Shown piece after piece: positions 36,258 to 45,301 of a stretch of 64,000 nt of DNA. The position numbers were made by a program, and so were the translations under genes. A model generated the notes under the pieces. That model saw only the letters and a program-made list of their open reading frames with translations. It was not told where the DNA came from and did no database searches. Source of the stretch: Bhargavaea ullalensis (GTDB taxonomy: Bacteria > Bacillota > Bacilli > Bacillales_A > Planococcaceae). The stretch lies in the NCBI RefSeq assembly GCF_040545425.1, contig NZ_JBEPLW010000001.1; one strand, written 5' to 3'. How positions within the stretch are numbered: the first letter of the stretch is position 1; each line of letters starts with the position of its first letter.

Positions 36258-36743
36258 TCAGTTCCCCGTGTGAAGCCGGCGGTGCAGCTCGCGCACTTCT
36301 TCAGCAATCTCCGGAACAGGACCGTCCACCTCGGTGTCGCGGATCACTTCCAGGATCGGAAGGCTGCGAACGCGGGACTGCGACGGATCCATTCCCATTT
36401 CACCGAGCCACTGCGACAGCTGTTCCGACGAACTGGCGTAGACGATCCGCCCGAGGCCGACCCAGCCGTGGGCGGCCGCGCACATCGGGCAATGCTCTCC
36501 GGACGTATAGACCGTCGCCGCTTTTCTTTCCTCCGGTGTCAGATTCCCGGCCGCCCAGCGCGCCAGGGCAAATTCGGGATGCTGCGTGTGATCCCCGCCC
36601 GCCACATGATTGTGGTCCTCCATGAGCACCTCGCCGTCGGCTGAAACGAGAATGGAACCGAACGGCTCATCGCCTTTCTCCAAAGCTTCTGCTGCCAGCT
36701 CCACGCATCGACGCAGATGTTTCAGGTCTGTTTCGTTGATCAT
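36258..36743 (-). CDS. Nucleoside/nucleobase deaminase (CDA fold)
   Basis: 161 residues. Zinc site motifs are HPEFALAR, in place of the usual HAE, and EHCPMCAAA (PCxxC-type, here CPMC). EPFGSILVS matches the cytidine-deaminase-like core of guanine deaminase and related enzymes. The catalytic Glu is retained in HPE. GAAGGAGGATCC precedes ATG 36743. Substrate is probably guanine or another base, which would fit the purine genes elsewhere in the window, but this is not proven. Confidence 0.85.
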   Translation of the reverse strand: MINETDLKHLRRCVELAAEALEKGDEPFGSILVSADGEVLMEDHNHVAGGDHTQHPEFALARWAAGNLTPEERKAATVYTSGEHCPMCAAAHGWVGLGRIVYASSSEQLSQWLGEMGMDPSQSRVRSLPILEVIRDTEVDGPVPEIAEEVRELHRRLHTGN

Positions 36744-36784
36744 CTGGATCCTCCTTCGATTTTCCTATTGGTTAAAAACGCTCG

Positions 36785-37378
36785 TTAAAACAAATCAAAT
36801 ATTAGATCAGCAATATATGTTTCCAGGAATGCCGCCACAATAATGAGCGGTAAAACAAGAACAACGAAAGATTTTGCCGTGTCTAATATACTTTCGAACA
36901 GAGGCACTTCCGTCTTCTCTCTCTTAAATATAGTTTTGATTTGCATCCGCATATTCTGGTTTAAACTGTACAACACTGCAGCGAATAAACAATAAGCAAA
37001 AACCTCAAATAGGTAATGAGGAAGCGTAGCGAAAATGAGTCCATAACCCTCTTCGATATGCAGCGCAACGCCAAATAGGATACCGGGAAGAGCAACTGTT
37101 GAGATTAAATTCAAGAGAAATAGAAAAGGTATTGGTATCAAAGCCAACACAAACATTTGCAGCGGCACGATAAAACCGTTATTGAAAATAAAGGCCCAGA
37201 CTTTCCCCATTCCAGACGATTCGCTTATTTGCTTGGATACCCCACTTCCGATTCCGGCAGTTACTTCGTTAATGTTTGGGTTAATTACATAAGTGATCAC
37301 CATCATCACGACTGAGATTGTAATGGATAGAAACAAAAAATTAATAGATCTTTTTATTACGCTTTTTTCTAGCGGCAT
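36785..37378 (-). CDS. SpoIIM-family membrane protein
   Basis: 197 residues of low GC compared with neighbours. Five hydrophobic segments and the order IFNNGFIVPLQMFVLALIPIPFLFL then LPHYLFEVFAY match the stage II sporulation protein M family, whose members also occur as non-sporulation membrane proteins. ATG 37378 has GAGGTGG upstream and the gene starts 12 bases after the MOSC gene on the same strand. Base composition suggests recent acquisition. Confidence 0.75.
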   Translation of the reverse strand: MPLEKSVIKRSINFLFLSITISVVMMVITYVINPNINEVTAGIGSGVSKQISESSGMGKVWAFIFNNGFIVPLQMFVLALIPIPFLFLLNLISTVALPGILFGVALHIEEGYGLIFATLPHYLFEVFAYCLFAAVLYSLNQNMRMQIKTIFKREKTEVPLFESILDTAKSFVVLVLPLIIVAAFLETYIADLIFDLF

Positions 37379-37390
37379 ACTGTAACCACC

Positions 37391-38101
37391 TCACTCCTGA
37401 TTCGGCCCATACACCCGCTTTTCTACCGAGGATTCATGCCCTTGGAGGCGTTTCACCAGTGTGTGTTTCCAGTTTGCGGCGAGGAGGTCGCAGGAGGCGA
37501 GAGCGGCGGTGCGTTCCCGGTCTTCTTTGTCCCGGTACATGACGTCATTGCATTCGGCAATCGTCCACCGGGGATACGGGCGTTCGATCAGTTCCAGATG
37601 GAGGCCCGATTGGATGGAGCCTTCCTCCAACACGCGGAAGTACCAGCCGGTCAGTCCGGTATTCTGGATCCTCAGCGAGAAGTCGAGGACTCGGAACCGT
37701 CTCGCCGGCTTCCAGCAAGGCCTTCTCGGCTGGGAAACCTGAATCAGCGCATTGCCGAGCCGGTAGGTGTCACCGATGCAGACGGTGGTTTCGTCCATGT
37801 CGGTGACGGACAGGTTTTCGCCCATGGCACCTGCGCCGATGGAGTCGAGCTCCAGGTCTTCTTTCCAGTGGTCGTAATGCCGGAGCGGGTAGCAGAACAG
37901 TGCCTTTTCCGGCCCGCCGTGGTTTTTCGTGTCGGCCACCTGGTCACCGGACAATCCGGTTTTGGTGAGTGTAAGCGGAAGTTCCTTCTCCGTCTTGAAA
38001 ATCGCGCTTTCCCATTTCCTGTCCATCGGGCGCTTGGCGTCCGGGTCGCCCATCGTCTTCACTTTTCCTGTAAATGTTTTGTAGACAAACGGTTGATTCA
38101 T
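37391..38101 (-). CDS. MOSC domain protein (YiiM-like)
   Basis: 236 residues. GLSGDQVADTKNHGGPEKAL and AGAMGENLSVTDMDE, then PRRPCWKPARRF with the single conserved cysteine, are the core of MOSC domains, which carry sulfur or bind molybdenum cofactor. YiiM homologues reduce N-hydroxylated substrates with Moco. This connects to the molybdenum cofactor genes at the left end only by theme. ATG 38101 or 38104 follows GGCAGGTG; an upstream extension overlaps the divergent gene's promoter region. Confidence 0.85.
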   Translation of the reverse strand: MNQPFVYKTFTGKVKTMGDPDAKRPMDRKWESAIFKTEKELPLTLTKTGLSGDQVADTKNHGGPEKALFCYPLRHYDHWKEDLELDSIGAGAMGENLSVTDMDETTVCIGDTYRLGNALIQVSQPRRPCWKPARRFRVLDFSLRIQNTGLTGWYFRVLEEGSIQSGLHLELIERPYPRWTIAECNDVMYRDKEDRERTAALASCDLLAANWKHTLVKRLQGHESSVEKRVYGPNQE

Positions 38102-38217
38102 CATTGCACCTGCCAAATCCATCATATTTTCAGCGTCCGGCGGGCATCCATGTCTTCCGGACAACCATTCTTTCCGTTAATATAATAGTAACAGATAAAT
38201 CAGACGGGGAAATGCCT

Positions 38218-39156
38218 ATGAAACCAAAAAACAGAACGGCGGGCCTGTTGCTCGTCATGTCGGGGGCCATCTTCTGGGGCGTCGGCGGGACCGTTTCCCA
38301 GAAACTGTTCCAGCAATACGGCATCGGGGTGAACTGGCTCGTGTCGACCCGGCTGCTCATCGCCGGCATCCTTCTGCTCGCCGTCCAGTTCCTCTGGAAG
38401 GATCGTGCGCAAATCCTGGACGTCTGGCGGAACAAGACGACCGCTTTCCGCCTCGTCCTGTTCGGTCTGCTCGGCATGCTGGCGGTCCAGTATACATACA
38501 TGGCGTCCATCGACCACGGCAATGCGGCGGTCGCGACGCTCCTGCAATACTTGGCGCCGGTTATGATCATCGTCTATACCGTTTTGCGGAAACAGGCGGT
38601 TCTGAGCGGCCGGGACATCGGGACGGTCATCTTGGCACTCGGCGGCTGTTTCCTCCTGCTGACGAACGGTTCGCTCGCCGGGCTGTCCGTCCCGATGCCG
38701 GCTGTCATCTGGGGCATCCTGTCGGGCGTAGCGCTCGCGTTTTATACACTTTATGCCGTCCCGCTTCTGGCCCGGTTTGATTCCCTCGTTATCGTCGGCT
38801 GGGCGATGACGATCGGCGGGGCGGCGCTGAGCTTCATTCATCCGCCGTGGAAAGTAGATCTGGAAGGGCTGCCGCCTGAAGCATATGGCTACCTGATCTT
38901 CGTTATCCTCTTCGGGACGATGCTGGCCTTCTGGTTTTACATCGAAAGCCTCCAGAGCCTGGCACCGAAAGAAACGAGTCTCCTCGGCAGCCTGGAGCCG
39001 CTTGCCGCCGTGCTCACGACGGTGTTCTGGCTCGGGGAACCATTCGGCTTCTTCCAATGGCTCGGGACGGGCTGCCTCATCGGCATGATCCTGATGCTGG
39101 CACTGACCAAAAGTCGGAGGGAGCCTGCCGAGGCGAAGCAGGAAGTGGATTTCTAA
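38218..39156 (+). CDS. EamA/DMT family transporter
   Basis: 312 residues, ten helices in two EamA repeats: GAIFWGVGGTVSQKLFQQYGI opens the first and AVIWGILSGVALAFYTLYAV the second; SLLGSLEPLAAVLTTVFWLGEPF is the conserved final region. It resembles drug/metabolite exporters such as B. subtilis YkuP-type or threonine exporters. TATAAT at 38181-38186 may be the -10. ATG 38218 is eight bases after GGGG; ATG 38212 is the alternative. Confidence 0.9.
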   Translation: MKPKNRTAGLLLVMSGAIFWGVGGTVSQKLFQQYGIGVNWLVSTRLLIAGILLLAVQFLWKDRAQILDVWRNKTTAFRLVLFGLLGMLAVQYTYMASIDHGNAAVATLLQYLAPVMIIVYTVLRKQAVLSGRDIGTVILALGGCFLLLTNGSLAGLSVPMPAVIWGILSGVALAFYTLYAVPLLARFDSLVIVGWAMTIGGAALSFIHPPWKVDLEGLPPEAYGYLIFVILFGTMLAFWFYIESLQSLAPKETSLLGSLEPLAAVLTTVFWLGEPFGFFQWLGTGCLIGMILMLALTKSRREPAEAKQEVDF

Positions 39157-39208
39157 CGTGTTTATCCGGGGCGGGAGAAAGGTAAAAGGGGATAAAGGGG
39201 AGGATTCC

Positions 39209-39307
39209 ATGAGGGAGACGAAAAAGCGCAACCGGCTGTTGTTGCTGTTTGCATCCGGAATGGCGGTCGGGATGTTTGTATTGCCAAAAATGATCGGTTT
39301 CTTCTGA
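39209..39307 (+). CDS. Small membrane miniprotein (32 aa)
   Basis: MRETKKRNRLLLLFASGMAV... has a basic head and one hydrophobic helix containing several glycines. GGGGAGGA lies six bases before ATG 39209 and a perfect terminator follows the stop by ten bases, so it is probably expressed. It resembles very short YtxH-like or envelope miniproteins, but nothing specific. Confidence 0.6.
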   Translation: MRETKKRNRLLLLFASGMAVGMFVLPKMIGFF

Positions 39308-39316
39308 TAGGAACAG

Positions 39317-39348
39317 GCGGCTGCTCCGAAATGGGAGCAGCCGCGTTT
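39317..39348 (+). terminator. Terminator
   Basis: GCGGCTGCTCC pairs perfectly with GGAGCAGCCGC, followed by GTTTC. Confidence 0.8.
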
Positions 39349-39521
39349 CAATATTCTTTTCGTAATATCCTCGTAATGCCACTTTACCCTTTATCATTAC
39401 TGTTAGATAAACTAATGCGAAAATAAACATTAAGTTCTTCATAGATCTCTCGCCTCCATTTTAACTATTGTATGGTGCTTTAACTAATCAGGAAAAGGGA
39501 GTCGAGGGAGAGGTGTTTTTA

Positions 39522-39875
39522 TTGAGGAAAAGTAGCGTGTTTTGGTTGGTTATGTTGGCAATCATCGTTGCGGGAGTATCTTTCTTAGTAGCTAATAATG
39601 AAAGTTCCGTAAATGAGCCTTCCAAAGAAAGTATAGCCGAAAAAGTATCACATTCATCGGACCCGGTGGGGAGTTTATATGGCCTTGGGAATGAGCAAAA
39701 AACAAGCGCAGAAGAGAAGAATGAGATTCAGTGCCGCCGGGCAAAAACTCAGTTAAGTTCCCTCACTCTCCTATTCGACAACCCGAGAAGGGAGGCGGCG
39801 AAAATGACAAGGCCGGCAAGGCTCATGGACCAGGAGACCCCCATCTTCTCGAGCAGGAAGCCGAATAGAGCATAG
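39522..39875 (+). pseudogene. Probable 3'-truncated exported protein gene
   Basis: TTG 39522 follows GGGAGAGGTG. The N-terminus (RKSSVFWLVMLAIIVAGVSFLVANN) is a signal anchor and the next 60 residues are hydrophilic and of AT-rich codon use. The frame then runs 127 bases into the opposite-strand MFS gene, with a change to Arg-rich composition (KMTRPARLMDQ). The natural C-terminus appears to have been lost when the MFS gene arrived or a deletion joined the two. No family recognised. Confidence 0.4.
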
Positions 39876-40969
39876 CTGAGGGGCAGAAGCGCAAGGCCGC
39901 CGAACATTTCAAAACTGACGACGCGGCCAAGCAGCTTCTCATCGATCAATTCCTGGGTGACGCTATCCCAAATGATGATAAACGCTGTGAGACAGAAACC
40001 GATTCCACTGAGTAGCAGGAGGGTCAGCCAAAGAGCGGGCTTTAATGACAGGCACAGGACAAATACGCCGGATAGCCCGATAAACAAGTAGTAAAGCAGC
40101 CCTCTGTTTGATAGTTTGTTGATCTTTCCGATCACGACTGCACAGACCAAGGCTCCGATGGCCATCGAACTTAGAAATAGTCCATATGTCCGGACACCTT
40201 CGAAAGCGGATGCTGCATATACCGGCAGGATGATCACATCGAATGCCGCGATTCCGACATTCGATACGGAACCGATCAAAATGCTAGCCCCGAGCCACCC
40301 CCTCTTCCTGACGGTTCTCCATCCTTCCATAAAGTCATCAAGAAAATTATCGCTGCGGCCGTTTTCCTCCTCATCGGGGACAACGGTCCGAACCGCCACG
40401 AGAGTAACCAACAATGCGGACAGAAGGAATGTCACCGCGTTGATCGCATAAGCCACATACAAACCGATGCTTGCGGCCAAAAACCCACCTATTGCAGGAC
40501 CAATCATTTCATTTACTTGCTGGGAAATCGATCTTAATGAATTGGCCGAAATGAGCTGGGTCTTCTCAACAATCAACGGAGTGATGCCTCTCACTGCAGG
40601 TCTATAAAATGTGCCGATCAAACCGATGATGCCTGTCAGTAAGTAAACATGGATTAACCGGAGTTCCTCAACGACCAGCAGGATGGCGACGCTGAATACC
40701 AGCAAGCTTCTGATCAAGTCCGCGATCATCATGATCCTTTTCTTGGGCCATCGATCAACGAATACGCCGCTGGCCAGGAGAAAAACAAGTTGAGGAATGA
40801 TGAAAATGGATTGCGCCAAACTAAGTTCCACTGCTCCTACGCCGGCATGGAAGACCAGGAAGGGCAGGCAGGTCGTATAAACAGCAAGACCGAACATCGA
40901 AATGCTTTGACCCGTCCAAAGAAAAAGAAAAGAGCGATTAGAGAGAAGGGAAGCATCCCCCTTTTCCAT
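39749..40969 (-). CDS. MFS efflux transporter
   Basis: 406 residues, twelve helices. FLFLWTGQSISMFGLAVYTTCLPFLV and DRWPKKRIMMIADLIRS (loop 2-3 motif of MFS antiporters) place it among the macrolide- and drug-efflux-like MFS_3 transporters. CAGGAGG precedes ATG 40969. Base composition is clearly lower in GC than the surroundings, as for the truncated gene next to it, suggesting that both came by transfer. It is related in family to the frameshifted transporter at 55349-56555. Confidence 0.88.
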   Translation of the reverse strand: MEKGDASLLSNRSFLFLWTGQSISMFGLAVYTTCLPFLVFHAGVGAVELSLAQSIFIIPQLVFLLASGVFVDRWPKKRIMMIADLIRSLLVFSVAILLVVEELRLIHVYLLTGIIGLIGTFYRPAVRGITPLIVEKTQLISANSLRSISQQVNEMIGPAIGGFLAASIGLYVAYAINAVTFLLSALLVTLVAVRTVVPDEEENGRSDNFLDDFMEGWRTVRKRGWLGASILIGSVSNVGIAAFDVIILPVYAASAFEGVRTYGLFLSSMAIGALVCAVVIGKINKLSNRGLLYYLFIGLSGVFVLCLSLKPALWLTLLLLSGIGFCLTAFIIIWDSVTQELIDEKLLGRVVSFEMFGGLALLPLSYALFGFLLEKMGVSWSMSLAGLVIFAASLLGLSNRRVRELN

Positions 40970-41089
40970 TTATTCAACCTCCTGTTACGACGAAACGAGG
41001 GCGCGGGAAGTGTCCTCGTGTTTTGATTAAATAGATTTGTTAACACTTTTCAGAAGGAGAAAAGGCTAGACGCCCCAAACTCTGGGGGC

Positions 41090-41344
41090 CTATTGTTTAG
41101 ACTTCTCTTCCTTTTTCCATTTGGTGTACATATAGACCACATCACCAACCACAATAAAAGTAGCTACAAGCGGCAACCACACTTTAATATAGACATTGTC
41201 GAAATCACGATTGCCTTCCACCCCTGTTGCAACTGAGATAACCCAGTACAAAAACGCAAGGGAGAAAGCACCGCCCCAAATAGAACGAATAAACTTGTCT
41301 TTGGTATCCAGGTCTCGGTACCGGATTTTGAAATCCCCCTTCAC
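41090..41344 (-). CDS. Small membrane protein, unknown
   Basis: 84 residues with two hydrophobic helices (about 21-42 and 53-72) and a Lys-rich C-terminus (KWKKEEKSKQ). GGAGGTGGTG precedes GTG 41344. It is AT-rich and lies at the end of the AT-rich patch containing the MFS gene. No family recognised. Confidence 0.6.
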   Translation of the reverse strand: MKGDFKIRYRDLDTKDKFIRSIWGGAFSLAFLYWVISVATGVEGNRDFDNVYIKVWLPLVATFIVVGDVVYMYTKWKKEEKSKQ

Positions 41345-41417
41345 ACCACCACCTCCACAATTATTTTACCATATTTTCAGAAAACTCCAACGAGGTGCGA
41401 ATCATCTTATGCCGTTC

Positions 41418-41458
41418 AAAACAGCCTCCAAAACCAGTGCTGGTTCGGAGGCTGTTTG
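41418..41458 (-). terminator. Terminator of the MMPL gene
   Basis: AAACAGCCTCC pairs with GGAGGCTGTTT, with AACCAG/CTGGTT pairing inside the loop. Confidence 0.85.
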
Positions 41459-41490
41459 TGTGTCTGAATCTTCTTCATGTCATTTTCTTC

Positions 41491-43614
41491 TCAGTGCCAA
41501 TTTCCGCCTCGATACGGCCCTTTCCTGAACGGCAGCCACCAGTTCCATTTCCCGAACAGCTTCATGAGGCTCGGGACGAGGAGGAGGCGGATGATCGTGG
41601 CGTCGATGGCGACAGCGATTGCGATGCCGACGCCGATCTGCTTGACCGGCATGACGTCGGTGAAGGCGAATGCGCCGGTCAGGACGATCATGATGAGCGC
41701 CGCGGAGGTGATGATCTTGCTCGTTGCGGCAAGCCCTTCTACGGTGGCGCGGTCGTTGTCGAAGTCCTTCGTGTATTCCTCCTGGATGCGCGAGATGAGG
41801 AACACTTCGTAGTCCATGCTGAGTCCGAACACGAGGCTGAAGACGAGCACCGGGATGATGAGCGCGATCGTGCCCGCTTCAAGCCCGAAGTGGCCCCACT
41901 GGAAGATGTAGACGAGCGCGCCGAATGCAGCCGACAACCCGATGATGTTCATGAGGATCGCCTTCAGCGGGATGAGCACGGAGCGGAAGGCGATCATGAG
42001 GATGATGAACGTCGAGACGACGATCAGGGCGAGCACCCAGCCGATCTTGTCCCAGATTTCATCGAAAATCTCCTGGTTGAACTTCGGATAGCCGCCGACG
42101 GACAGGTTCCATCCCGTGTCTTTTTCCGCCCAGTTGCGTGCCCAGTCCTGGGCTTCTGCGGTGGCGCCGTCTGGCTTGAGCGACACCGGGATGAGAAGGG
42201 AATCGCCGTCCGTGAAGGCGTCCAGGAGCGGCTCGAGCGCTCCCGCGGCCTGCGGGGACTGCGCGGCCAGCATCCATTCGTCGGCACCGCCGATGTCGCC
42301 TTCCGTGAAGATCGTTGTGACGCCATCCGTCCGCGGATCGTCCAGCAGGGCGTCCTGGATTTTTTCAATCTCCCGGATGCCGTTTTCGCCATCCCAGCCG
42401 CCGTCGCGTTCTGCGATGAGATAGGCGTTGGAGTTGTTGAGGCCGAACTCGTCCTCGATCTTCTCGAAGGCCAGCCGGGAATCGTTCGTTTTCGGCAATG
42501 AATCCATTTCCGGGATGGTGAGTTCCATGTCCTTCACCGGGATCACGAAGATGCCGAGCACGAGGACGGCGCCGATCGTCACAAGCACCGGCCGACGGAT
42601 GACCCGTTCGGCGAACTTCCGCCAGCCGGTCGCCCCGTTTTCCTTCACTTTGATGACAGTCCACTTGTTCAGCCGGTCACCGAGCACGAGGAGAACCGAC
42701 GGCAGCAGCGTGAGCGAAGTCAGGACGGCGAGCGCGACGAGGATCATGCCGCCAAGCCCGATGTTCTGGAAGATTTCGATCCGGATGATGAACATGGCGC
42801 CGAGTCCGATGAACACGCAGAACGCCGAGAACAGCACCGATCGCCCGGCGGTCAGGATGGTCGTCCGGACTGCATCCTCGACCGGCTGTTTTCTCCGCTC
42901 TTCGCGGTACCGGTTGATAAAGAGGAGCGAGAAGTCGATGGAGAGGGCGAGCCCGAGCATCGGGACGATGTTCATGATGAAGATCGACAGGTCCACCGAG
43001 CCGCCGAGGATCGTCAGGATGCCGAACGTCGTCAGCACGGTCGCAATCGCGACAAAGAACGGCACGAGCGCCGCGACGACCGAACCGAATGCGAGCAGGA
43101 GGACGATAAGCGCAATCGGCAGCCCGATCGCCTCCGCCTTGATCAAGTCACGCTGGCTTGCCTTGTTGATGTCTTCTGTGATCGCGGATCCGCCTGTGAG
43201 CGTCGTGCCGCTTTCCTTCACCGCATCGCGGATGTCGGCCACCGCGGCCGGCATATCCGCTTCATCGTCAAACTGGAGCATCGCATAAGACAGTTCATCC
43301 GAATGGAGCGCATCATCATCAAGCGGGGAGACGATGTTCTCGGTGATGCCGAGCGTTTCCACCCGGTCCAGCTCCTGCCCGACCGACTCGTCGGACAGTC
43401 CGTCAAAAACGAGGAACAGCGTCTCCGCCGGCATGCCGAACTCATCGGCCACCCGTTCCATCACCTGTTCATGCTCGCCGTCCATCCGGAACCCGTCGCC
43501 TTCAAGGACACCGGGCAGCTTCACGGCCTGGAACGCCATGAATCCCGCGAGGAGAATCCAAAGAGCAATGATCCACTTTGGAAAGCGGATCACAAAGTTT
43601 GCCAAACTGCGCAC
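41491..43614 (-). CDS. MMPL family transporter (YdfJ-like)
   Basis: 707 residues in two halves, each with one helix, an extracytoplasmic loop and five helices. MLGLALSIDFSLLFINRYREE in the first half and VFGLSMDYEVFLISRIQEEY in the second are the conserved MMPL motifs; GLSMDYEVFL carries the Asp-Tyr pair of the proton relay. Bacillus relatives such as YdfJ are RND-like exporters of lipids or drugs. GTG 43614 has GGAAAGGAAG at seven-base spacing. It is monocistronic. Confidence 0.92.
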   Translation of the reverse strand: MRSLANFVIRFPKWIIALWILLAGFMAFQAVKLPGVLEGDGFRMDGEHEQVMERVADEFGMPAETLFLVFDGLSDESVGQELDRVETLGITENIVSPLDDDALHSDELSYAMLQFDDEADMPAAVADIRDAVKESGTTLTGGSAITEDINKASQRDLIKAEAIGLPIALIVLLLAFGSVVAALVPFFVAIATVLTTFGILTILGGSVDLSIFIMNIVPMLGLALSIDFSLLFINRYREERRKQPVEDAVRTTILTAGRSVLFSAFCVFIGLGAMFIIRIEIFQNIGLGGMILVALAVLTSLTLLPSVLLVLGDRLNKWTVIKVKENGATGWRKFAERVIRRPVLVTIGAVLVLGIFVIPVKDMELTIPEMDSLPKTNDSRLAFEKIEDEFGLNNSNAYLIAERDGGWDGENGIREIEKIQDALLDDPRTDGVTTIFTEGDIGGADEWMLAAQSPQAAGALEPLLDAFTDGDSLLIPVSLKPDGATAEAQDWARNWAEKDTGWNLSVGGYPKFNQEIFDEIWDKIGWVLALIVVSTFIILMIAFRSVLIPLKAILMNIIGLSAAFGALVYIFQWGHFGLEAGTIALIIPVLVFSLVFGLSMDYEVFLISRIQEEYTKDFDNDRATVEGLAATSKIITSAALIMIVLTGAFAFTDVMPVKQIGVGIAIAVAIDATIIRLLLVPSLMKLFGKWNWWLPFRKGPYRGGNWH

Positions 43615-43742
43615 GGCACGTCTTCCTTTCCCTGCAAGTAATTGAATCTTTCTATCATCAGTTTACAGGACGAAAGGCGGGGTGTCGTGCGGGAGGGGGG
43701 TGAAAGTCGATAGTTGAAAAGCAGCACCCCGTGATGCCGGAA

Positions 43743-43776
43743 AAAAGGAAAAGAGGATGGCCATCGCCATCCTCTT
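43743..43776 (-). terminator. Terminator of the CarD-family gene
   Basis: AAGAGGATGGC pairs perfectly with GCCATCCTCTT; the minus strand continues TTCCTTTTTT. Confidence 0.9.
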
Positions 43777-43786
43777 CTTCACTCAT

Positions 43787-44284
43787 TTAAACCCCTTGTC
43801 CCGCCAGAATCTGGTCATTGATCCGATCGCCGACTTCCTCTGCCGTCATGTCGAGCGCCAAGGCGATCTCGTGGAACAGCAGATTCTGGATCGTGGCGAG
43901 GGTTTTGCGGTCTTGGTCATACATTTTCTGGTCGGTTGTCAGCTGCTGGGTGATGAGGGCGTTCGCAACTTGTGCGATCTCTTTGCGGCTGCCCGTCCGC
44001 ACAAGGATGTCATAGGCCCGGCCACGCTGTCTCGTGTCCTGGATCCATTCGATTCCCGGCTGGCCGAACAGTGCCATCAGTTCCTCGGCTTCCTTCCGGC
44101 TCATCACCTTCGTGATCTTCTGTTTTTTCCCGTCCGCGGGCGTGCTGATCTTCAGCGACGGTTCATCGAGCGGGTGCAGCAGGTAATACGTCCGTGTCTG
44201 GCCAAATAAGTCTTTCTCGCAAATGTCCGTGATCTTGCAGAGTCCATGTTTCGCATAGACGACGACATCTCCAATCTCAAACAT
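43787..44284 (-). CDS. CarD/CdnL family transcription factor
   Basis: 165 residues. The N-terminal MFEIGDVVVYAKHGLCKI is the Tudor-like RNA polymerase-interacting domain of CarD and TRCF; the C-terminal part is a helical DNA-binding domain with MSRKEAEELMALFG and a final TAEEVGDRI. CarD-type factors bind the polymerase beta subunit and alter promoter open-complex stability. AAGGAGG lies eight bases before ATG 44284. It is divergent from the MarR gene with overlapping promoters. Confidence 0.9.
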   Translation of the reverse strand: MFEIGDVVVYAKHGLCKITDICEKDLFGQTRTYYLLHPLDEPSLKISTPADGKKQKITKVMSRKEAEELMALFGQPGIEWIQDTRQRGRAYDILVRTGSRKEIAQVANALITQQLTTDQKMYDQDRKTLATIQNLLFHEIALALDMTAEEVGDRINDQILAGQGV

Positions 44285-44329
44285 CCGCAAGGCCTCCTTC
44301 CGGTTGAAACGTCAACCTGGTTTACATAC

Positions 44330-44392
44330 ATTATACGCAACTTTCCCATTTTGGTCAACTTGGTTGACAAACGAGCCGGGGCTTGCCATGAT
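44330..44392. promoter_or_regulatory. Divergent carD/marR promoters with a shared palindrome
   Basis: Minus strand: TTGACC (44358-44353), 17 bases, TATAAT (44335-44330). Plus strand: TTGACA (44364-44369), 17 bases, CATGAT (44387-44392). The perfect palindrome GTCAAC-TTG-GTTGAC at 44354-44368 covers both -35 boxes and is a probable MarR operator. Confidence 0.7.
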
Positions 44393-44432
44393 TAACACGA
44401 AATTCACGGGAACCGGAGAGGAAGAACAACAC

Positions 44433-44876
44433 ATGGACAAGCGCCAACCACGATTGATCGATCTGCTGGGGGAGCGGTATGCACAGCTCCGCCGGGCAGC
44501 GGAGGAGCGCTGGGAAGAAAGGTCGGACATGGAGATTTCAAGTTCCGAGTGGTTCATCATCGGCCGTATCGGACAGCAGCAACCGACCATCACGGAAGTT
44601 GCCCGGCAGGCCGGCATCACACGGCAGGCCGCCCATAAACTCATCAAAAAACTTTTGGAAAAAGAACTCGTCGAAGTGAGCGCCGACGAGGGGAATAAAA
44701 AAGCGAAACGTGTCCGGCTGACCGGATTCGGGATGGCTTGTCTCGAACAGAATGAGCGGCTGAAAGCAGAACTTGAACGGGAACTGGAAGAAGTGCTCGG
44801 CACCGGCCGGCTTGAAGAGCTGAAAGTGATACTCGCCAAAGATTGGGGAATGGATAAAGAAGAGGCCGGAGAATAA
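44433..44876 (+). CDS. MarR family regulator
   Basis: 147 residues. The winged helix contains QPTITEVARQAGITRQAAHKLIKKLLEKELVE, typical of MarR, followed by a basic wing (NKKAKRVRLT) and C-terminal dimerisation helix. GGAGAGGAAG precedes ATG 44433. A palindrome overlapping the divergent -35 boxes suggests that it controls itself and the CarD-family gene. Confidence 0.85.
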   Translation: MDKRQPRLIDLLGERYAQLRRAAEERWEERSDMEISSSEWFIIGRIGQQQPTITEVARQAGITRQAAHKLIKKLLEKELVEVSADEGNKKAKRVRLTGFGMACLEQNERLKAELERELEEVLGTGRLEELKVILAKDWGMDKEEAGE

Positions 44877-44905
44877 ACATTTGTCCGGCGGGAGGGAGGG
44901 ATTGC

Positions 44906-45127
44906 GTGCCAAAGCTGTCTGTGACCGAATGGATCTTGCTTGGAATCGGGCTCATCATCCTGATCGCCTCATTCTTTGACCGCAGCCTGTTCCGCTATAT
45001 GTTCCTGGCGTTTGCGCTCGCCTTCGTCTACCGGGCTGCGCGGCCGAAGGAAGGAGAGAAGCGGTCGTGGAATATCCTGATCGTCTTGATTTTGCTGGCG
45101 GGGTTCGTGTTGGCAGCGCCTTTTTGA
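44906..45127 (+). CDS. Small membrane protein, probably co-transcribed with marR
   Basis: 73 residues with two hydrophobic hairpins (about 9-40 and 55-72) joined by a basic loop RAARPKEGEKR. GGGAGGGA precedes GTG 44906, 29 bases after the MarR stop. Unknown function. Confidence 0.7.
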   Translation: MPKLSVTEWILLGIGLIILIASFFDRSLFRYMFLAFALAFVYRAARPKEGEKRSWNILIVLILLAGFVLAAPF

Positions 45128-45167
45128 GCCGGAATGCCGGGTGCCGGGGGCAGGAGGGTAATGGGCG

Positions 45168-45226
45168 GATACAATCAACGTTCCGGCGAATACAATCAAC
45201 GTTCCGCGAATACAATCAACGTTCCA
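45168..45226. repeat. Word array, word TACAATCAACGTT (3 units, 21 and 20 nt)
   Basis: TACAATCAACGTT starts at 45170, 45191 and 45211. It is the same word as at 19570-19662 and lies between convergent genes. Confidence 0.85.
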
Positions 45227-45250
45227 ACCGTTCCGCGATCCCATTGCATG

Positions 45251-45284
45251 AAAAAACGCCGTCTCCCGGAGGAGGCGGCGTTTT
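45251..45284 (-). terminator. Terminator of the cold-shock gene
   Basis: AAAACGCCG and CTCC pair with GGAG and CGGCGTTTT; T-rich on the minus strand. Confidence 0.9.
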
Positions 45285-45301
45285 GTTGTCGTTATCTGAA
45301 A

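Noticed and set aside
40837..41046. 69-residue frame spanning the start of the AT-rich MFS gene
   Set aside because: No ribosome site, out of frame with the transporter, and no similarity to a leader peptide.
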